From JAOUEA01 sp963797635 (GTDB taxonomy: Bacteria > Actinomycetota > UBA4738 > HRBIN12): a stretch of DNA of 64,000 nucleotides. The translations under genes were made by a program, and so were the position numbers. A model generated the notes under the pieces. That model saw nothing but the letters and a program-made list of their open reading frames with translations, was not told the DNA's origin and searched no databases. The DNA lies in contig CAWCPZ010000006.1 in NCBI GenBank assembly GCA_963797635.1, positions 1 to 64,000 of the forward strand, given 5' to 3'. Below, in pieces: positions 35,236 to 49,291 of this stretch. The stretch's first letter is position 1; the number at the start of each line of letters is the position of its first letter.

Positions 35236-36929
35236 GTGCCGCGGTCGATCTCCCGGTGACGAGCACGCCCGACGCCACGGCCCCACCGCCGGCGACCAGA
35301 TCCGCCTGGGCGACACCGACCTGTGGATCCGCGTCGAGCGCGACCTCACCGAACCCGCCGACCAGGCGCTGTGGGGCTACGCCAAGAACCTGCGCTCGCG
35401 CATGACCCAGCAGGACCGCGCCACCGGCGAGAGCGAGCTCGACGCGGTGATCGCGAGCGCGGTGATCGTGGATCCGCGTCTCGGCGTGCTGAAGGCCGAC
35501 CTGGGGATCAAGGACGGCCGCATCGCCGGCATCGGCCGCGCCGGCAACCCCGACATCACCGACGGCGTCGACCTCACGATCGGACCCGGCACGTGGCCGA
35601 TCCCCTGCCACGGGCTGATCGCGACGCCCGGCGGCATCGACACCCACGTCCATCTGCTGTCGCCTCGGCTGGTGCCGGTGGCGCTGAGCGCCGGCATCAC
35701 CACGCTGATCACCGCCGGGCTTCGAAGAGCCGGTGTGGCGGATGCACCGCACGCTGGAAGCGTTCGAACGGCTGCCGGTCAACGTCGGGTTGCAGGCCAG
35801 CGCGCGCGCCGACCGCCGCGATCCGCTGGACCGGCTGATCGCCGGAGGCTCGGTGGGGCTGAAGATCCACGAGGACTGGGGCGCCTACCCCGAGATCGTC
35901 GATGCCACGCTGGCCGCCGCCGAGGCGCACGACATCGCGGTCTGCCTGCACACCGACGGGCTCAACGAATCCACCGAGCTGGAGGGGACGGTCGCCGCGA
36001 TCGGCGGCCGCACGATCCACGCCTACCACGTGGAGGGCGCGGGCGGCGGCCACATCCCCGACCTGCTCGGCCTGGTGCGCGAGGCGAACATCCTGTGTTC
36101 CTCCACCACCCCGGGACTCCCGTGGGGGCCGGGCGCCGCCGCCGAGCACGTCGACATGATCCTCATCGTGCACGAGGGCAACCCGCTGATCCCCGAGGAC
36201 GTCGCCGGCGCGCGGGAGCGGATCCGCGACACCACGCTCGCGGCCGAGGGGCCGCTGCACGACCTCGGCGCCATCTCGATCATCAACTCCGACTCCCAGG
36301 GCATGGGTCGCATCGGCGAGACGATCCGGCGCACGTGGCAGCTCGCCGACGCGATGAAGCGCTGGCGCGCGAGCGACCTCGGCGGCGGATGGCCCGGTGA
36401 ACCCGCGGACGACAACGAACGGGTGCTCCGCTACCTCGCCAAGCACACCGCCGAGCCCGCGATCGCGCACGGCATCGCCGACGAGGTCGGATCGCTCGAA
36501 CCCGGCCACCTCGCCGACCTGGTCCTGTGGGAACCGGCGTCGTTCGGCGTGCGGCCGTTCATGGTGATCAAAGGTGGCGCCGTGGCCTGGAGCGCGATGG
36601 GCGAGGGCAACGCCAGCGTCCACGGCGCCCAGCCCACGCGCTACGGACCGGACTGGGGCGCCACGGGCGACGCGGCGGCGTCGCTGTCGACGACGTTCGT
36701 GTCCGCGGCGGCGCTCGACGACGGGATCGCCGGAACCCTCGGGACGAAGCGGCGCGTCACGGCCGTCCACGGAACGCGAGGGCTGACGCGCGGCGACCTG
36801 GTGGCCAACACCGCGGTCCCTCCGATCGAGGTCTCCCCCGACGACGGCACCGTGACGCTGGACGGACGCGTGCTGGCGTGCGAACCCGTCGCCGAGGTCC
36901 CGCTCTCGCGGCGCTACCTACTGAGCTGA
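35236..36929 (+). CDS. ureC: Divergent urease alpha subunit (two frame breaks)
   Basis: GTG 35236 follows GGGGAGG. It reads MPRSISR and, after an indel near 35258, 'HGPTAGDQIRLGDTDLWIRV', the standard UreC opening. A second shift near 35722 joins 'LSAGITTLITAGL' to 'VWRMHRTLEAFERLPVNVGL'. Ni-site residues are kept: H-x-H in 'GGIDTHVHLL', the carbamylated Lys and His in 'VGLKIHEDWGA', His in 'VCLHTDGLNE', His in 'AYHVEGAGGGHIPD', and Asp in 'IINSDSQGMGR'. In the mobile flap the usual V-C-H-H is I-V-H-E, so the flap Cys is Val while the catalytic His stays. The roughly 12-residue GTGP..CTPGPW segment is missing. No ureD, E, F or G genes are nearby. Substrate could be urea or another ureido compound. 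Confidence 0.85.
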
Positions 36930-36939
36930 AGGCTCTGGC

Positions 36940-38577
36940 TCAGCTGACGGTGCCGCGGTCGAACACGACGCGCCCCGCGGCCAGCGTCATCTCCACCTGG
37001 GTCTCGCCGATCGCGCCGCGCTGCCGGTCGAACGGGTTCCGGTCGAGCACCGCGAGGTCGGCGCGCAGCCCGGGCGCGATCACGCCCGCGTCGTCGTCGT
37101 GGTTCACGTAGGCGGAACCGCGCGCGAACGCGCTCATCGCGGTCGCGAGGTCGATGCGCTGGGACGCGTCGAGCGGCTCGGAATCGGGTTCGCCGGGCAC
37201 CTGCCGGGTGACCGCCACCTCCAGCTCGAGCCACGGGTTCGGCGTGGACACCGGCCAGTCGCTGCCGAAGCACGTCACGGCGCCGCTGCGCACGAGGTCG
37301 CCGATCGGGTACAGCCGCGCGGCGCGCTCCCCCACGCGCGGGATCGCGAGCTGCTCGATCGCGGGGTCGGGCTGGCTCCAGTACGGCTGGAGGTTCGCCA
37401 CCACGCCGAGACGCCGCAGCCGGGGCACGTCGTCGGGGTGCGGGAGCTGGATGTGCGCGAGGTGGTGTCGCGCGTCGTTCGGGCCGTTGGCGGTGCGGGC
37501 GGCTTCGACGGCATCGAGGCCGCTGCGGATCGCGCGGTCGCCCAGCGCATGTTGATGGACCTGGAACCCGCGCGCGTCCAACGCCACGAGCGCTTGGTGC
37601 AGCGTCTCGTCGTCGACGAACTGGATCCCCGTGCCGTGCCGTTCGCCGAACGCGCCCTCGAAGGGCTCCAGCATCGAGGCCGTGCAGCTCTCGGGGCACC
37701 CGTCGAGCATGATCTTGATCGTGTTGGCGTCGAGGGTGCCGCCGGTGGCCCACTCGCGCCGCTCGACGAACCCGTCCACCTGCTCCATGCCCAGGTGGCG
37801 ATCCCACCACTGGGACGCCACGACGCGCATCGTGAGCGACCCCTCGTCGGCCAGGTCGCGGTACGCGCGGAGCAGCGCGGGTTCGACCCACGCGTCCTGC
37901 CAACCGGTGACGCCCAGCGCGTGCAACTCCTGCTGCGCCCGCAGCACGTAGGCCTTCCACTGGTCCCCGCTCGGCTGGGCGATCACCTCGCGGAGCACGG
38001 TGTAGGCGGCGCCTTCCTGCAGGCAGCCGGTGAGCGAACCGTCGGGGTCGCGCACCAGGTAGCCGTCCCACGGGTCGGGCGAATCGGCGCTGAGCCCCGC
38101 GGCCTCCAGCGCCCGGGAGTTCACCCAGGCGGCGTGCACGTCGGAGTTCATCAGGAACACCGGACGATCGGGCACGATCGCGTCCAGGTCCTCCTTGCGG
38201 GGACCACCGGTCGCGGCGAGGACCGGGCTGTACCACCCGCCGCCCACGATCCAGTCGAGCCCGGGGTTCGCATCGGCGACGGCCTTGATGCGTCCCAGGT
38301 AGTCCTCGCGGGCGTGCAGGTCGTCGAGGTTCACGTTCAGCAGGTTGCGGGCGCCGTAGGCGGGATGGATGTGGGAATCCTGGAACCCGGGGACGACGGC
38401 CTTGCCCGCGAGCGAGAGCACCTGCGTACCCGGGCCCTTGAGATCGCGCACGTCGTCGTCGGTGCCCACCGCCACGATCCGGTCGCCGCGGATCGCGACC
38501 GCCTTCGCCCAGCGGCGTGCCGCGTCGCCGCACCAGACGTCGGTGTCGACCAGGATCAGATCGGCGGGCTCGGGCAT
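36940..38577 (-). CDS. Amidohydrolase family 3 protein (YtcJ-like)
   Basis: The intact 545-residue cytosolic protein has no signal peptide, unlike the one at 6307. It begins 'MPEPADLILVDTDVWCGDAA', with the metal motif 'VPGFQDSHIHPAYGA', then 'FQVHQHALGDRAIRSGLDAV', 'HHLAHIQLPHPDDVPRL', 'TCFGSDWPVSTPNPWLELEV' and the C-terminal 'PGLRADLAVLDRNPFD'. Two metals are expected. Family members act on amides, N-formimino or similar groups. It converges with the urease-like operon (10 bases between ends) and may or may not be metabolically linked. Confidence 0.88.
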   Translation of the reverse strand: MPEPADLILVDTDVWCGDAARRWAKAVAIRGDRIVAVGTDDDVRDLKGPGTQVLSLAGKAVVPGFQDSHIHPAYGARNLLNVNLDDLHAREDYLGRIKAVADANPGLDWIVGGGWYSPVLAATGGPRKEDLDAIVPDRPVFLMNSDVHAAWVNSRALEAAGLSADSPDPWDGYLVRDPDGSLTGCLQEGAAYTVLREVIAQPSGDQWKAYVLRAQQELHALGVTGWQDAWVEPALLRAYRDLADEGSLTMRVVASQWWDRHLGMEQVDGFVERREWATGGTLDANTIKIMLDGCPESCTASMLEPFEGAFGERHGTGIQFVDDETLHQALVALDARGFQVHQHALGDRAIRSGLDAVEAARTANGPNDARHHLAHIQLPHPDDVPRLRRLGVVANLQPYWSQPDPAIEQLAIPRVGERAARLYPIGDLVRSGAVTCFGSDWPVSTPNPWLELEVAVTRQVPGEPDSEPLDASQRIDLATAMSAFARGSAYVNHDDDAGVIAPGLRADLAVLDRNPFDRQRGAIGETQVEMTLAAGRVVFDRGTVS

Positions 38578-38673
38578 CTCGGGCGGGACGCTACCCGCCC
38601 GGCGGACCGAGGGTCAACGACGTGCTGCGGTTTCCGCCAGGATGGATGTTCCGAACCTCAGGAGGAACCGATC

Positions 38674-39078
38674 ATGGACGAGCAGATCGCGGTGGAACGA
38701 AGCCTGGTGGGAGCCGTGGCCGGCGAGCAGGTCCTGGTGCGCCAAGCCCTGGTCGGGGCGATCGCTGCCAAGCAGGACGTCTCGATCATGAACGGCGGGG
38801 CCGGCGCGATCGCCGCCAGACAGGACGTCTCGATCATGAACGGAGGCTCGGGACCGATCGCGGCCGCCGGCAGCGTCAGCATCGTGAACGGCGGCGCCAA
38901 GACGATCGCGACGCTGGGCGGCGCCACCCTCGGTGAACGGAGCTTCGTCGCGTTCGTGCTGGCGCCCAAGGTCACGATCGAACGGGGCGCCACGGTGCTG
39001 ATGAGCACCCCGCAGGCGCTGGCCGCGGGTGCGGCGGTCGGCGTGGCGATCGCGCTCCTGCGCAGGCGGCGCGGCTAG
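38674..39078 (+). CDS. Repeat protein with SIMNGG solenoid-like units and C-terminal helix
   Basis: The 134-residue protein starts at ATG 38674 after AGGAGG. Its first 75 residues are near-repeats of about 17 residues, such as 'GAIAAKQDVSIMNGGAG', 'AIAARQDVSIMNGGSG' and 'PIAAAGSVSIVNGGAK'. Preceding units are more diverged (VERSLVGAVAGEQVLVRQAL). Alternating hydrophobic residues with Asn-Gly-Gly turns suggest a small right-handed beta-helix like bactofilin or polymer-forming domains. The end is 'ALAAGAAVGVAIALLRRRRG', a membrane helix with a positive tail. The next gene on the opposite strand also has polymer-forming-type repeats. No named family recognised. Confidence 0.65.
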   Translation: MDEQIAVERSLVGAVAGEQVLVRQALVGAIAAKQDVSIMNGGAGAIAARQDVSIMNGGSGPIAAAGSVSIVNGGAKTIATLGGATLGERSFVAFVLAPKVTIERGATVLMSTPQALAAGAAVGVAIALLRRRRG

Positions 39079-40085
39079 TCCGTCGTGGACTCGGCGGGTT
39101 CGCTCTCGGGCGGCGGTGCCGGTGGCGGCGGCGCGGGTTCGGTCTCGGGGATCTCGACGTAGCCGGAGCGGTGGCGTCCGCCCGTGCCCCGGGCCCGCCA
39201 CACCGCCACCGTCATGGCGCCGAGCCCGTAGATCGACGCGACGGTCCACGCGGCCGCGTTGAGGTAGGGCACCAGGCTCACCGCGAGCGCGATCCCCCAC
39301 CCGGCCAGGAAGGCGAGCCACCGCGATCGCGGTTCGCGGACCAGCGCGCGGCCCACCGACCAGATGGACCACGTCGCCCCCACCAGGAACACGAACGCCA
39401 AGGCGAGCAGCAGCGACAGCCCGAGCGGCAGCCCCAGGATCGTGGCCGCCGCGAGCACGGCCAGGAGCGGCAGGCCGATCGCCAGCACGATCCCCCACCC
39501 GACGGAGGCCAACGGCGCCGAACGCGCGGCGCTCGCCACCCGGTCGGCCCCACGCGGCGCCAGCAGCAACAACAGGAGGCCGACCAGCAGCGTGGAGAAG
39601 GCGATCGCGGCGCCGCCGAGCAAGGCGCCCAGCACCGACAGGGACCCGCGGGGCGTGAACGCGACGTCCTGACGCACGTCCCCGCCGATCGTCGCGCCCT
39701 GTTCGACCTTCACGGTCTCCGCACCCAGGACGTCGCCCCGCACCGACGCCGTGGCCGCCAGCCGGATCGGGCCGTTCAACGCGATCACCGAGCCGCTCAC
39801 CTGCCCGGCGATCGTGACCGGGCCGTCCAGCACCACGACGTCACCGAGCGAGACCCCCAGCACCACCGCCCGTCCATGGAAGACCACGACCTCGCCGACG
39901 GTCAGTCCACGCGGCACCAGCACCGAGCCCGACAGCATCACCTGGTCCTGGGCTCCCGTCACCGTCGGCCCCGGCGCGGTCGTGGGCGACGGCGTGGCGG
40001 TCTGCGCGCGAGCAGCGCCCGGAGCGGCGAGCGCCACCATCACGACCACACCCAAGAACACGGCTCGACGAACGGGGTTCGACAT
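39075..40085 (-). CDS. Membrane protein with polymer-forming (bactofilin-like) domain
   Basis: The 336-residue protein (from ATG 40085) starts 'MSNPVRRAVFLGVVVMVALA', a signal peptide ending near ARA-QT. Beta-solenoid-like units follow: 'GDVVVLDGPVTIAGQVSGSV', 'IALNGPIRLAATASVRGDVL', 'GAETVKVEQGATIGGDVRQD'. Four or five membrane helices come next, for example 'STLLVGLLLLLLAPRG', 'GIVLAIGLPLLAVLAAATIL' and 'LSLLLALAFVFLVGATWSIW'. The tail is Pro/Glu-rich. The architecture is common in Actinomycetota; function is unknown. The frame extends upstream to 40373 through the helicase start region, which is a shadow. The end overlaps the SIMNGG gene by four bases, tail to tail. Confidence 0.78.
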   Translation of the reverse strand: MSNPVRRAVFLGVVVMVALAAPGAARAQTATPSPTTAPGPTVTGAQDQVMLSGSVLVPRGLTVGEVVVFHGRAVVLGVSLGDVVVLDGPVTIAGQVSGSVIALNGPIRLAATASVRGDVLGAETVKVEQGATIGGDVRQDVAFTPRGSLSVLGALLGGAAIAFSTLLVGLLLLLLAPRGADRVASAARSAPLASVGWGIVLAIGLPLLAVLAAATILGLPLGLSLLLALAFVFLVGATWSIWSVGRALVREPRSRWLAFLAGWGIALAVSLVPYLNAAAWTVASIYGLGAMTVAVWRARGTGGRHRSGYVEIPETEPAPPPPAPPPESEPAESTTD

Positions 40086-40158
40086 CGGATGCATCCTACC
40101 GGGGGCCCGAACCCGGCCGGGAGCCCCGCGAGTCGGTGGTTGCCGGTACGGTGTGCGG

Positions 40159-44560
<4,402 letters not shown>

Positions 44561-44567
44561 GGACGCG

Positions 44568-45340
44568 ATGCCCGAGGGCGACACGATCCATCGCACCGCG
44601 GTCACCCTGCGTCGCGTGCTGGCGGGACGAACCGTCACCGCGTTCGAGACCCCACGGCTGCAGACCGCGGCGCCGGAACCCGGCGAGCGGATCGAGAGCG
44701 TCGAGGCCCGTGGCAAGCACCTGCTGATCGCCTTCTCGGGCGGGCGCACGCTCCATACGCACATGCGGATGACGGGTTCCTGGCACACGTACCGGGCCGG
44801 CGAGCGCTGGCGCAAGCCTCGCGGTTCGATGGTGGTCCGCATCGCGACGGACGAAGGGGAGGCCGTGTGCTTCTCGGCGCCCGTCGTGCAGGTGCTCGAT
44901 GCCGCCGGGCTCGCTCGCCAACCGCAGCTGCGTGCGCTCGGTCCCGACCTGTGCTCGGCCGAGGTCGATCTCGAGGAGATCCTCACGCGTCTGTCGACGC
45001 TCGACCCCGCCACGCCGATCGGCGTCGCCCTGCTCGACCAGCGGGTCGCGGCCGGCATCGGCAACGTCTACAAGAGCGAGACCCTGTGGGCCTGCGGGTC
45101 GATCCCTTCATGCCGCTCGATGCGATCGCACCGGACATCCGCCGCGAGCTCTACGCCACCGCGAGCCGCCAGCTCCGGGCCAACCTCGACACGCCGTTCG
45201 AACGCCGCACCGTCGCCGGGGGCCTCGCCGTCTACGACCGGGCCGGACGTCCCTGCCGGCGCTGCGGCACCGCGATCGAGTGCCGCCGTCAGGGCGACCA
45301 GGGACGCAACACCTGGTGGTGCCCCGCCTGCCAGACTTGA
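44568..45340 (+). CDS. nei: Nei/Fpg family DNA glycosylase-lyase (one frame break)
   Basis: The N-terminus 'MPEGDTIHRTAVTLRRVLAG' carries the catalytic Pro2 and Glu3 and matches the endonuclease VIII branch. The conserved Lys is in 'EARGKHLLIAFSGG'. 'GVALLDQRVAAGIGNVYKSE' is the helix-two-turn-helix region. A shift near 45110 leads to 'AIAPDIRRELYATASRQLRA' and the zinc finger 'RPCRRCGTAIECRR' with 'TWWCPACQT' (four cysteines). It removes oxidised pyrimidines and cleaves the AP site. Directly downstream of lhr on the same strand. Confidence 0.9.
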
Positions 45341-45346
45341 CCCCCA

Positions 45347-46922
45347 TGGAACCCGCAGCCACCGGTCGGACGTGGGCCGCCGCCACCCCGCACCGGCTGG
45401 CGACCGACGCGGCCGCCATCGCCTTCGAACGGGGCGGCAACGCGATCGACGCGGCGCTGGCCGCCGCCACCACCCTCGCCGTCGTCTATCCGCACATGTG
45501 CGGCGTGGGCGGCGACCTGTTCGCCTTGGTGCAGCACCGGGCGGGCGACGTCGTGGCGGTCAACGCGAGCGGTCGGGCACCGGCAGGCGCCGACCCCGCA
45601 GCGGCCACCCTTGCGGGTGGCGGCGTCATGCCGGAGCACGGACCCCACACCGTGACCGTCCCGGGCGCCGTGAGCGGCTGGAAGGCGTTGCACGACCAGG
45701 GCGCGAACCTGCAAGTGGAGCGACGCCTTCACCCACGCGGTGGCCTACGCCCACGGCGGGGTGAGCGTGGCGTCGTCGCTGGCGGAAGAGCTCGCCGAGG
45801 AGCAGGAGCATCTCGCGGCCGACCCCGGCCTGTCGTCGATCTTCTTCGTCGACGGAGCACCGATGCGCGAGTTCGACCTGGTGCGGCAACCGGCGCTGGG
45901 CGCCACGCTGCAGATGATCGCCGACGACGGGCCGGCCGCGCTCTACGGCGGCGACGTGGGACGCCGGTACGCGGCGGGACTCGCTGAGCTCGGCGTGCCG
46001 ATCGATGTCGCCGACCTCGCCGGGCACACCGCCGAGCTCGGTTCGCCCCTGCGGGCGCGCTACCGCGACATCGACGTGCTGGTGCATCCGCCGAACTCCC
46101 AGGGGTTCGTGCTGCTCGAGGCGTTGCTGGCGACCGAACGACTGGGCATCGACCCCGATCCGTCCGGCGCCGACGCCGGTGTCCTGGCCGACGTGCTGCG
46201 CGCCGCGGCGCGGGACCGCGACCACCACCTCGCCGACCCCGACCGGATGCGCGTCCACGCGTCGACCTTGTTGGACGAGGGTCACATCGCCGGATTGTGC
46301 GACGAGGTCCGGGACGGGCTCCCACCGGTACCCGCCGCGCTCAAGCGCTCGGGCGACACGATCGCGCTCGTGACCGCCGACATCGAGGGCCGCGCCGTGT
46401 CACTGATCCAGAGCTTGTACGACGGGTTCGGCGCCGGGCTGCTGGAGCCCGCCACCGGCATCGTCGCGCAGAACCGTGGCGCCTGCTTCACCCTCGACCC
46501 GGCGAGCCCCAACCTGCTCACCGCCGGGGCGCGGCCGGCCCACACCCTGATGCCCGTGATCATCCAGCGCGGCGGCCGGTTCGAGGCGGTGGCCGGCACG
46601 ATGGGTGGATCCGCCCAGCCCCAGATCAACGCGATGACCCTGATCCGCGCCTTCGACCTGGGACGGTCGCCGGCCGAGGCGGTCGCCGAGCCGCGCTGGC
46701 TGGTGGGCGGTATGTCGCCCGAGGGCGAGGTCCCCACGGCGATCGCGGAAGCCGACGTTCCCAGCGAAGCGGTGGCCGGCACTCCAGGGACGCGGATATC
46801 AGGTCGATACCGTGAGCGAACGGAGCGGATCCGTGGGCCACGCCCACCTGATCAGACGGGTGAGCGACGGGTTCGAAGCCGGAAGCGACCCCCGTGCCGA
46901 CGGCGGTGCACGGGCCTCGTGA
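45347..46922 (+). CDS. ggt: Gamma-glutamyltransferase family protein (two frame breaks)
   Basis: This Ntn-hydrolase of about 525 residues has no signal peptide. The large-subunit opening is 'ATDAAAIAFERGGNAIDAAL', 'MCGVGGDLFALVQHRAGDVV' and 'HTVTVPGAVSGWKALHDQG'. A shift near 45715 leads to 'AFTHAVAYAHGGVSVASSLA'. The self-cleavage nucleophile Thr is in 'RSGDTIALVTADIEGRAVSL', followed by 'SLYDGFGAGLLEPATGIVAQ', 'PAHTLMPVIIQRGGRFEAVA' and 'GTMGGSAQPQI'. A second shift near 46775 gives the C-terminus 'SDGFEAGSDPRADGGARAS'. The GDT-I-A replaces the usual TTH, so it may be a GGT-like amidase rather than a true glutathione hydrolase. Confidence 0.85.
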
Positions 46923-46951
46923 CCGCCTGATTCGGGAGGGACGAAGCGGAC

Positions 46952-49291
46952 ATGGATCACCCAGGTGGGCCCCGGCCGATCGATCCGTCCGCCATCCTGC
47001 ATGACCTGGATGTGGTGGTGTGGCAGGCCGACGCGCGCACCACCGAGTTCACGTTCGTGAGCGACGGCGCCGCCCGCCTGCTCGGCTGGACCCCTGAGGA
47101 GGAGCACGCCGGCGCCTTCTCCTCCTGGCTCCACCCGGACGACCGCGAAACGGTGCTCGCGGCGCTCCTGGCCGCGACCGCAGGCGCCACGCTCGACCTC
47201 ACGCACCGTCTCGTCGCCCGGGACGGGAGCGTTCGCTGGGTGCACACCACCGGCCGGCTCCTGCACGACCCCGAGCCCCGGCTCGCCGGGGTGATGGTGG
47301 ACGTCACCGCCGGACACGAGGGAGGTCCCGACCAGCTCGAGGCCGAGTTGCGGTTCCGCCGGGTGGTCGAGCGTCTGCCCGCCATCGTCTACCTGGAGAC
47401 CGCCGACCCCAACGGCGACCTGCCGGGCTCGATGCTCTACGTCAGCCCGCAGGTCCGCGAGATCTTGGGCTTCGCCCCCGAGGAATGGGTCAACGACCCC
47501 ACGGCATGGGTCCAGCATTTCCATCCGGACGACCGTGCGCGGGTCCGCCAGATCTACGACGCCGTGTCCGACGGCCAGGGCACGTTCACGGCGCAGTACC
47601 GGATGTTCACGAAGGAGGGCGCGATCCGCTGGTTCCACGACGACGCGCTGCTGATCCGCGACGAGCAGGGCAACCCGATGTTCTGGCAAGGGATCATGTA
47701 CGACATCACCGACCAACGGGCCGGCGATGCGCTCGTCCGCGAGACCGAAGACCGCTACCGCACGTTGGTGGAGCAACTCCCCGCGATCGTCTACTCCGAG
47801 GACGTCACCGGGGACGGCCTGCAGGTGGTGTACATCAACTCCCGCGTCAAGGAGCTCCTGGGCATCGAGCCCGAGGAGTGGGTCGCCGACCCCTCGGTGT
47901 GGGCTGCCTCGATCCACCCGGACGACGCGCAGATGGTGGACGACGTGAACCGCGAGTCCGAACGCCTGAGCGAACCGTTCTCCGTGGAGTACCGCATGAT
48001 CGCCCGCGACGGCCGCATCGTCTGGTTCAAGGATGAGGCCCGGCTGGTGCACCACGCCGACGGCACGCCCGCGTATTGGCAAGGGGTGATGATCGACATC
48101 ACCGACCGGCGCGAAGCCGAGGCACAGGTCGCCGAGGCCGAGGCCCGGTATCGCGCGCTGGTCGAGCAGATGCCCAGCGTCACCTACGTGGCCGCGCTCG
48201 GCCGGGGCGGCGGGGTGCTCTACATCAGCCCGCAGATCGGATCGATGCTGGGGTACCCACCGCAGGCCTGGTACACCGACCCGGGGCTGTGGAGCCAGTT
48301 GGTGCATCCCGACGACGCCGACCGTGGCCATCCGGAGCCCTCGGTGGGTGAACACAACGTGCGCTACCGCATGATCGCGCGCGACGGCCGCACGGTCTGG
48401 GTCCATGACCAGGCGCGGGTGATCGTGGACGAGGACGGCGAGCCCAAGTACTGGCAGGGCGTGCTCCTGGATGTCACCCAGCAGCACCGGGCCCAGGACC
48501 TCGAACGCGACCTCGCCACCGAGCGCATGGTGAGCGAACGCCTGCGGGAAGCCGACGCCGTGAAGAACACGTTCCTGCAGGCGGTGTCCCACGACCTGCG
48601 GTCGCCCTTGGCGGCGATCCTCGGCCTGGCCCGGACCCTGGAACGAGACGACCTGGACCTGCCGCCCGCCGAAGCGCAGGACCTGGCCGGCCGCATCGCG
48701 GCCAACGCCCGGCGCCTCGATCGCATCGTCACCGACCTGTTGGACCTGGACCGTCTCAGCGCCGGGGTGGTCGAGCCGATGTTCGCGCCGCTCGACATCG
48801 GGGCGCTCGTGCGCGAACTCGTCGCCGGCGCCGATCCGGTCGCGGGCCGCCGCCTCCACGTGGACACCGCCCCGCTCGAGATCTGGGCCGACGCCGCCAT
48901 GGTCGAACGCATCGTCGAGAACCTGCTCCGCAACGCGGTCAAGCACACGCCGGGCGACGCGCGCATCTGGGTGCGCGTCGAACGCGCCGACGACGCGGCG
49001 CTCCTGATCGTCGAGGACGACGGGCCGGGCGTGCCCGCCGACACCCGGGAAGCGATCTTCGAGCCCTTCTCGCAAGGCGCGTCACCGGCCCGGTCGGCGG
49101 GCCTGGGGGTGGGCCTGGCCGTCGTGGCCCGGTTCGCCGCGCTCCACGACGGACGAGCGTGGGTGGCCGAACGTGAGGGCGGCGGGGCCTCGTTCCGCGT
49201 GTCGTTGGCGATCCGGCCGAGCGGCCCGGCGCCGGCGGGCGGGGATCAGGACACCGGCGCCGGCTCGGCCTCCGAGGCGAGCCAGGCGTAG
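46952..49291 (+). CDS. Cytosolic PAS-repeat sensor histidine kinase
   Basis: The intact 779-residue protein has no membrane segment. Four PAS modules lie at about residues 10-120, 130-255, 265-385 and 395-515, with PAC-type 'YWQGVMIDITDRREAEAQVA' ends. The second to fourth share 'EEWVxDPxxWxxxxHPDD' and 'VEQLPAIVY' blocks, showing tandem duplication. The HisKA phospho-acceptor is in 'LQAVSHDLRSPLAAILGLAR'. The HATPase has the N box 'ENLLRNAVKHTP', G1 'VEDDGPGVP' and G2 'AGLGVGLAVVARF'. No partner response regulator is adjacent. The PAS domains may sense redox, light or small ligands; nothing fixes which. Confidence 0.92.
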   Translation: MDHPGGPRPIDPSAILHDLDVVVWQADARTTEFTFVSDGAARLLGWTPEEEHAGAFSSWLHPDDRETVLAALLAATAGATLDLTHRLVARDGSVRWVHTTGRLLHDPEPRLAGVMVDVTAGHEGGPDQLEAELRFRRVVERLPAIVYLETADPNGDLPGSMLYVSPQVREILGFAPEEWVNDPTAWVQHFHPDDRARVRQIYDAVSDGQGTFTAQYRMFTKEGAIRWFHDDALLIRDEQGNPMFWQGIMYDITDQRAGDALVRETEDRYRTLVEQLPAIVYSEDVTGDGLQVVYINSRVKELLGIEPEEWVADPSVWAASIHPDDAQMVDDVNRESERLSEPFSVEYRMIARDGRIVWFKDEARLVHHADGTPAYWQGVMIDITDRREAEAQVAEAEARYRALVEQMPSVTYVAALGRGGGVLYISPQIGSMLGYPPQAWYTDPGLWSQLVHPDDADRGHPEPSVGEHNVRYRMIARDGRTVWVHDQARVIVDEDGEPKYWQGVLLDVTQQHRAQDLERDLATERMVSERLREADAVKNTFLQAVSHDLRSPLAAILGLARTLERDDLDLPPAEAQDLAGRIAANARRLDRIVTDLLDLDRLSAGVVEPMFAPLDIGALVRELVAGADPVAGRRLHVDTAPLEIWADAAMVERIVENLLRNAVKHTPGDARIWVRVERADDAALLIVEDDGPGVPADTREAIFEPFSQGASPARSAGLGVGLAVVARFAALHDGRAWVAEREGGGASFRVSLAIRPSGPAPAGGDQDTGAGSASEASQA

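Noticed and set aside
36930..38700. Search for urease accessory genes (ureD, E, F, G) after ureC
   Set aside because: The next genes are an amidohydrolase on the opposite strand and a repeat protein; no GTPase P-loop of UreG type or other accessory motif is seen.
38760..38910. Short tandem DNA repeats
   Set aside because: Explained as the coding repeats of the SIMNGG protein; not a separate satellite or array.
46799..49075. 758-codon minus-strand frame opposite the PAS kinase
   Set aside because: Its repeats mirror the PAS repeats on the plus strand; it is a shadow.
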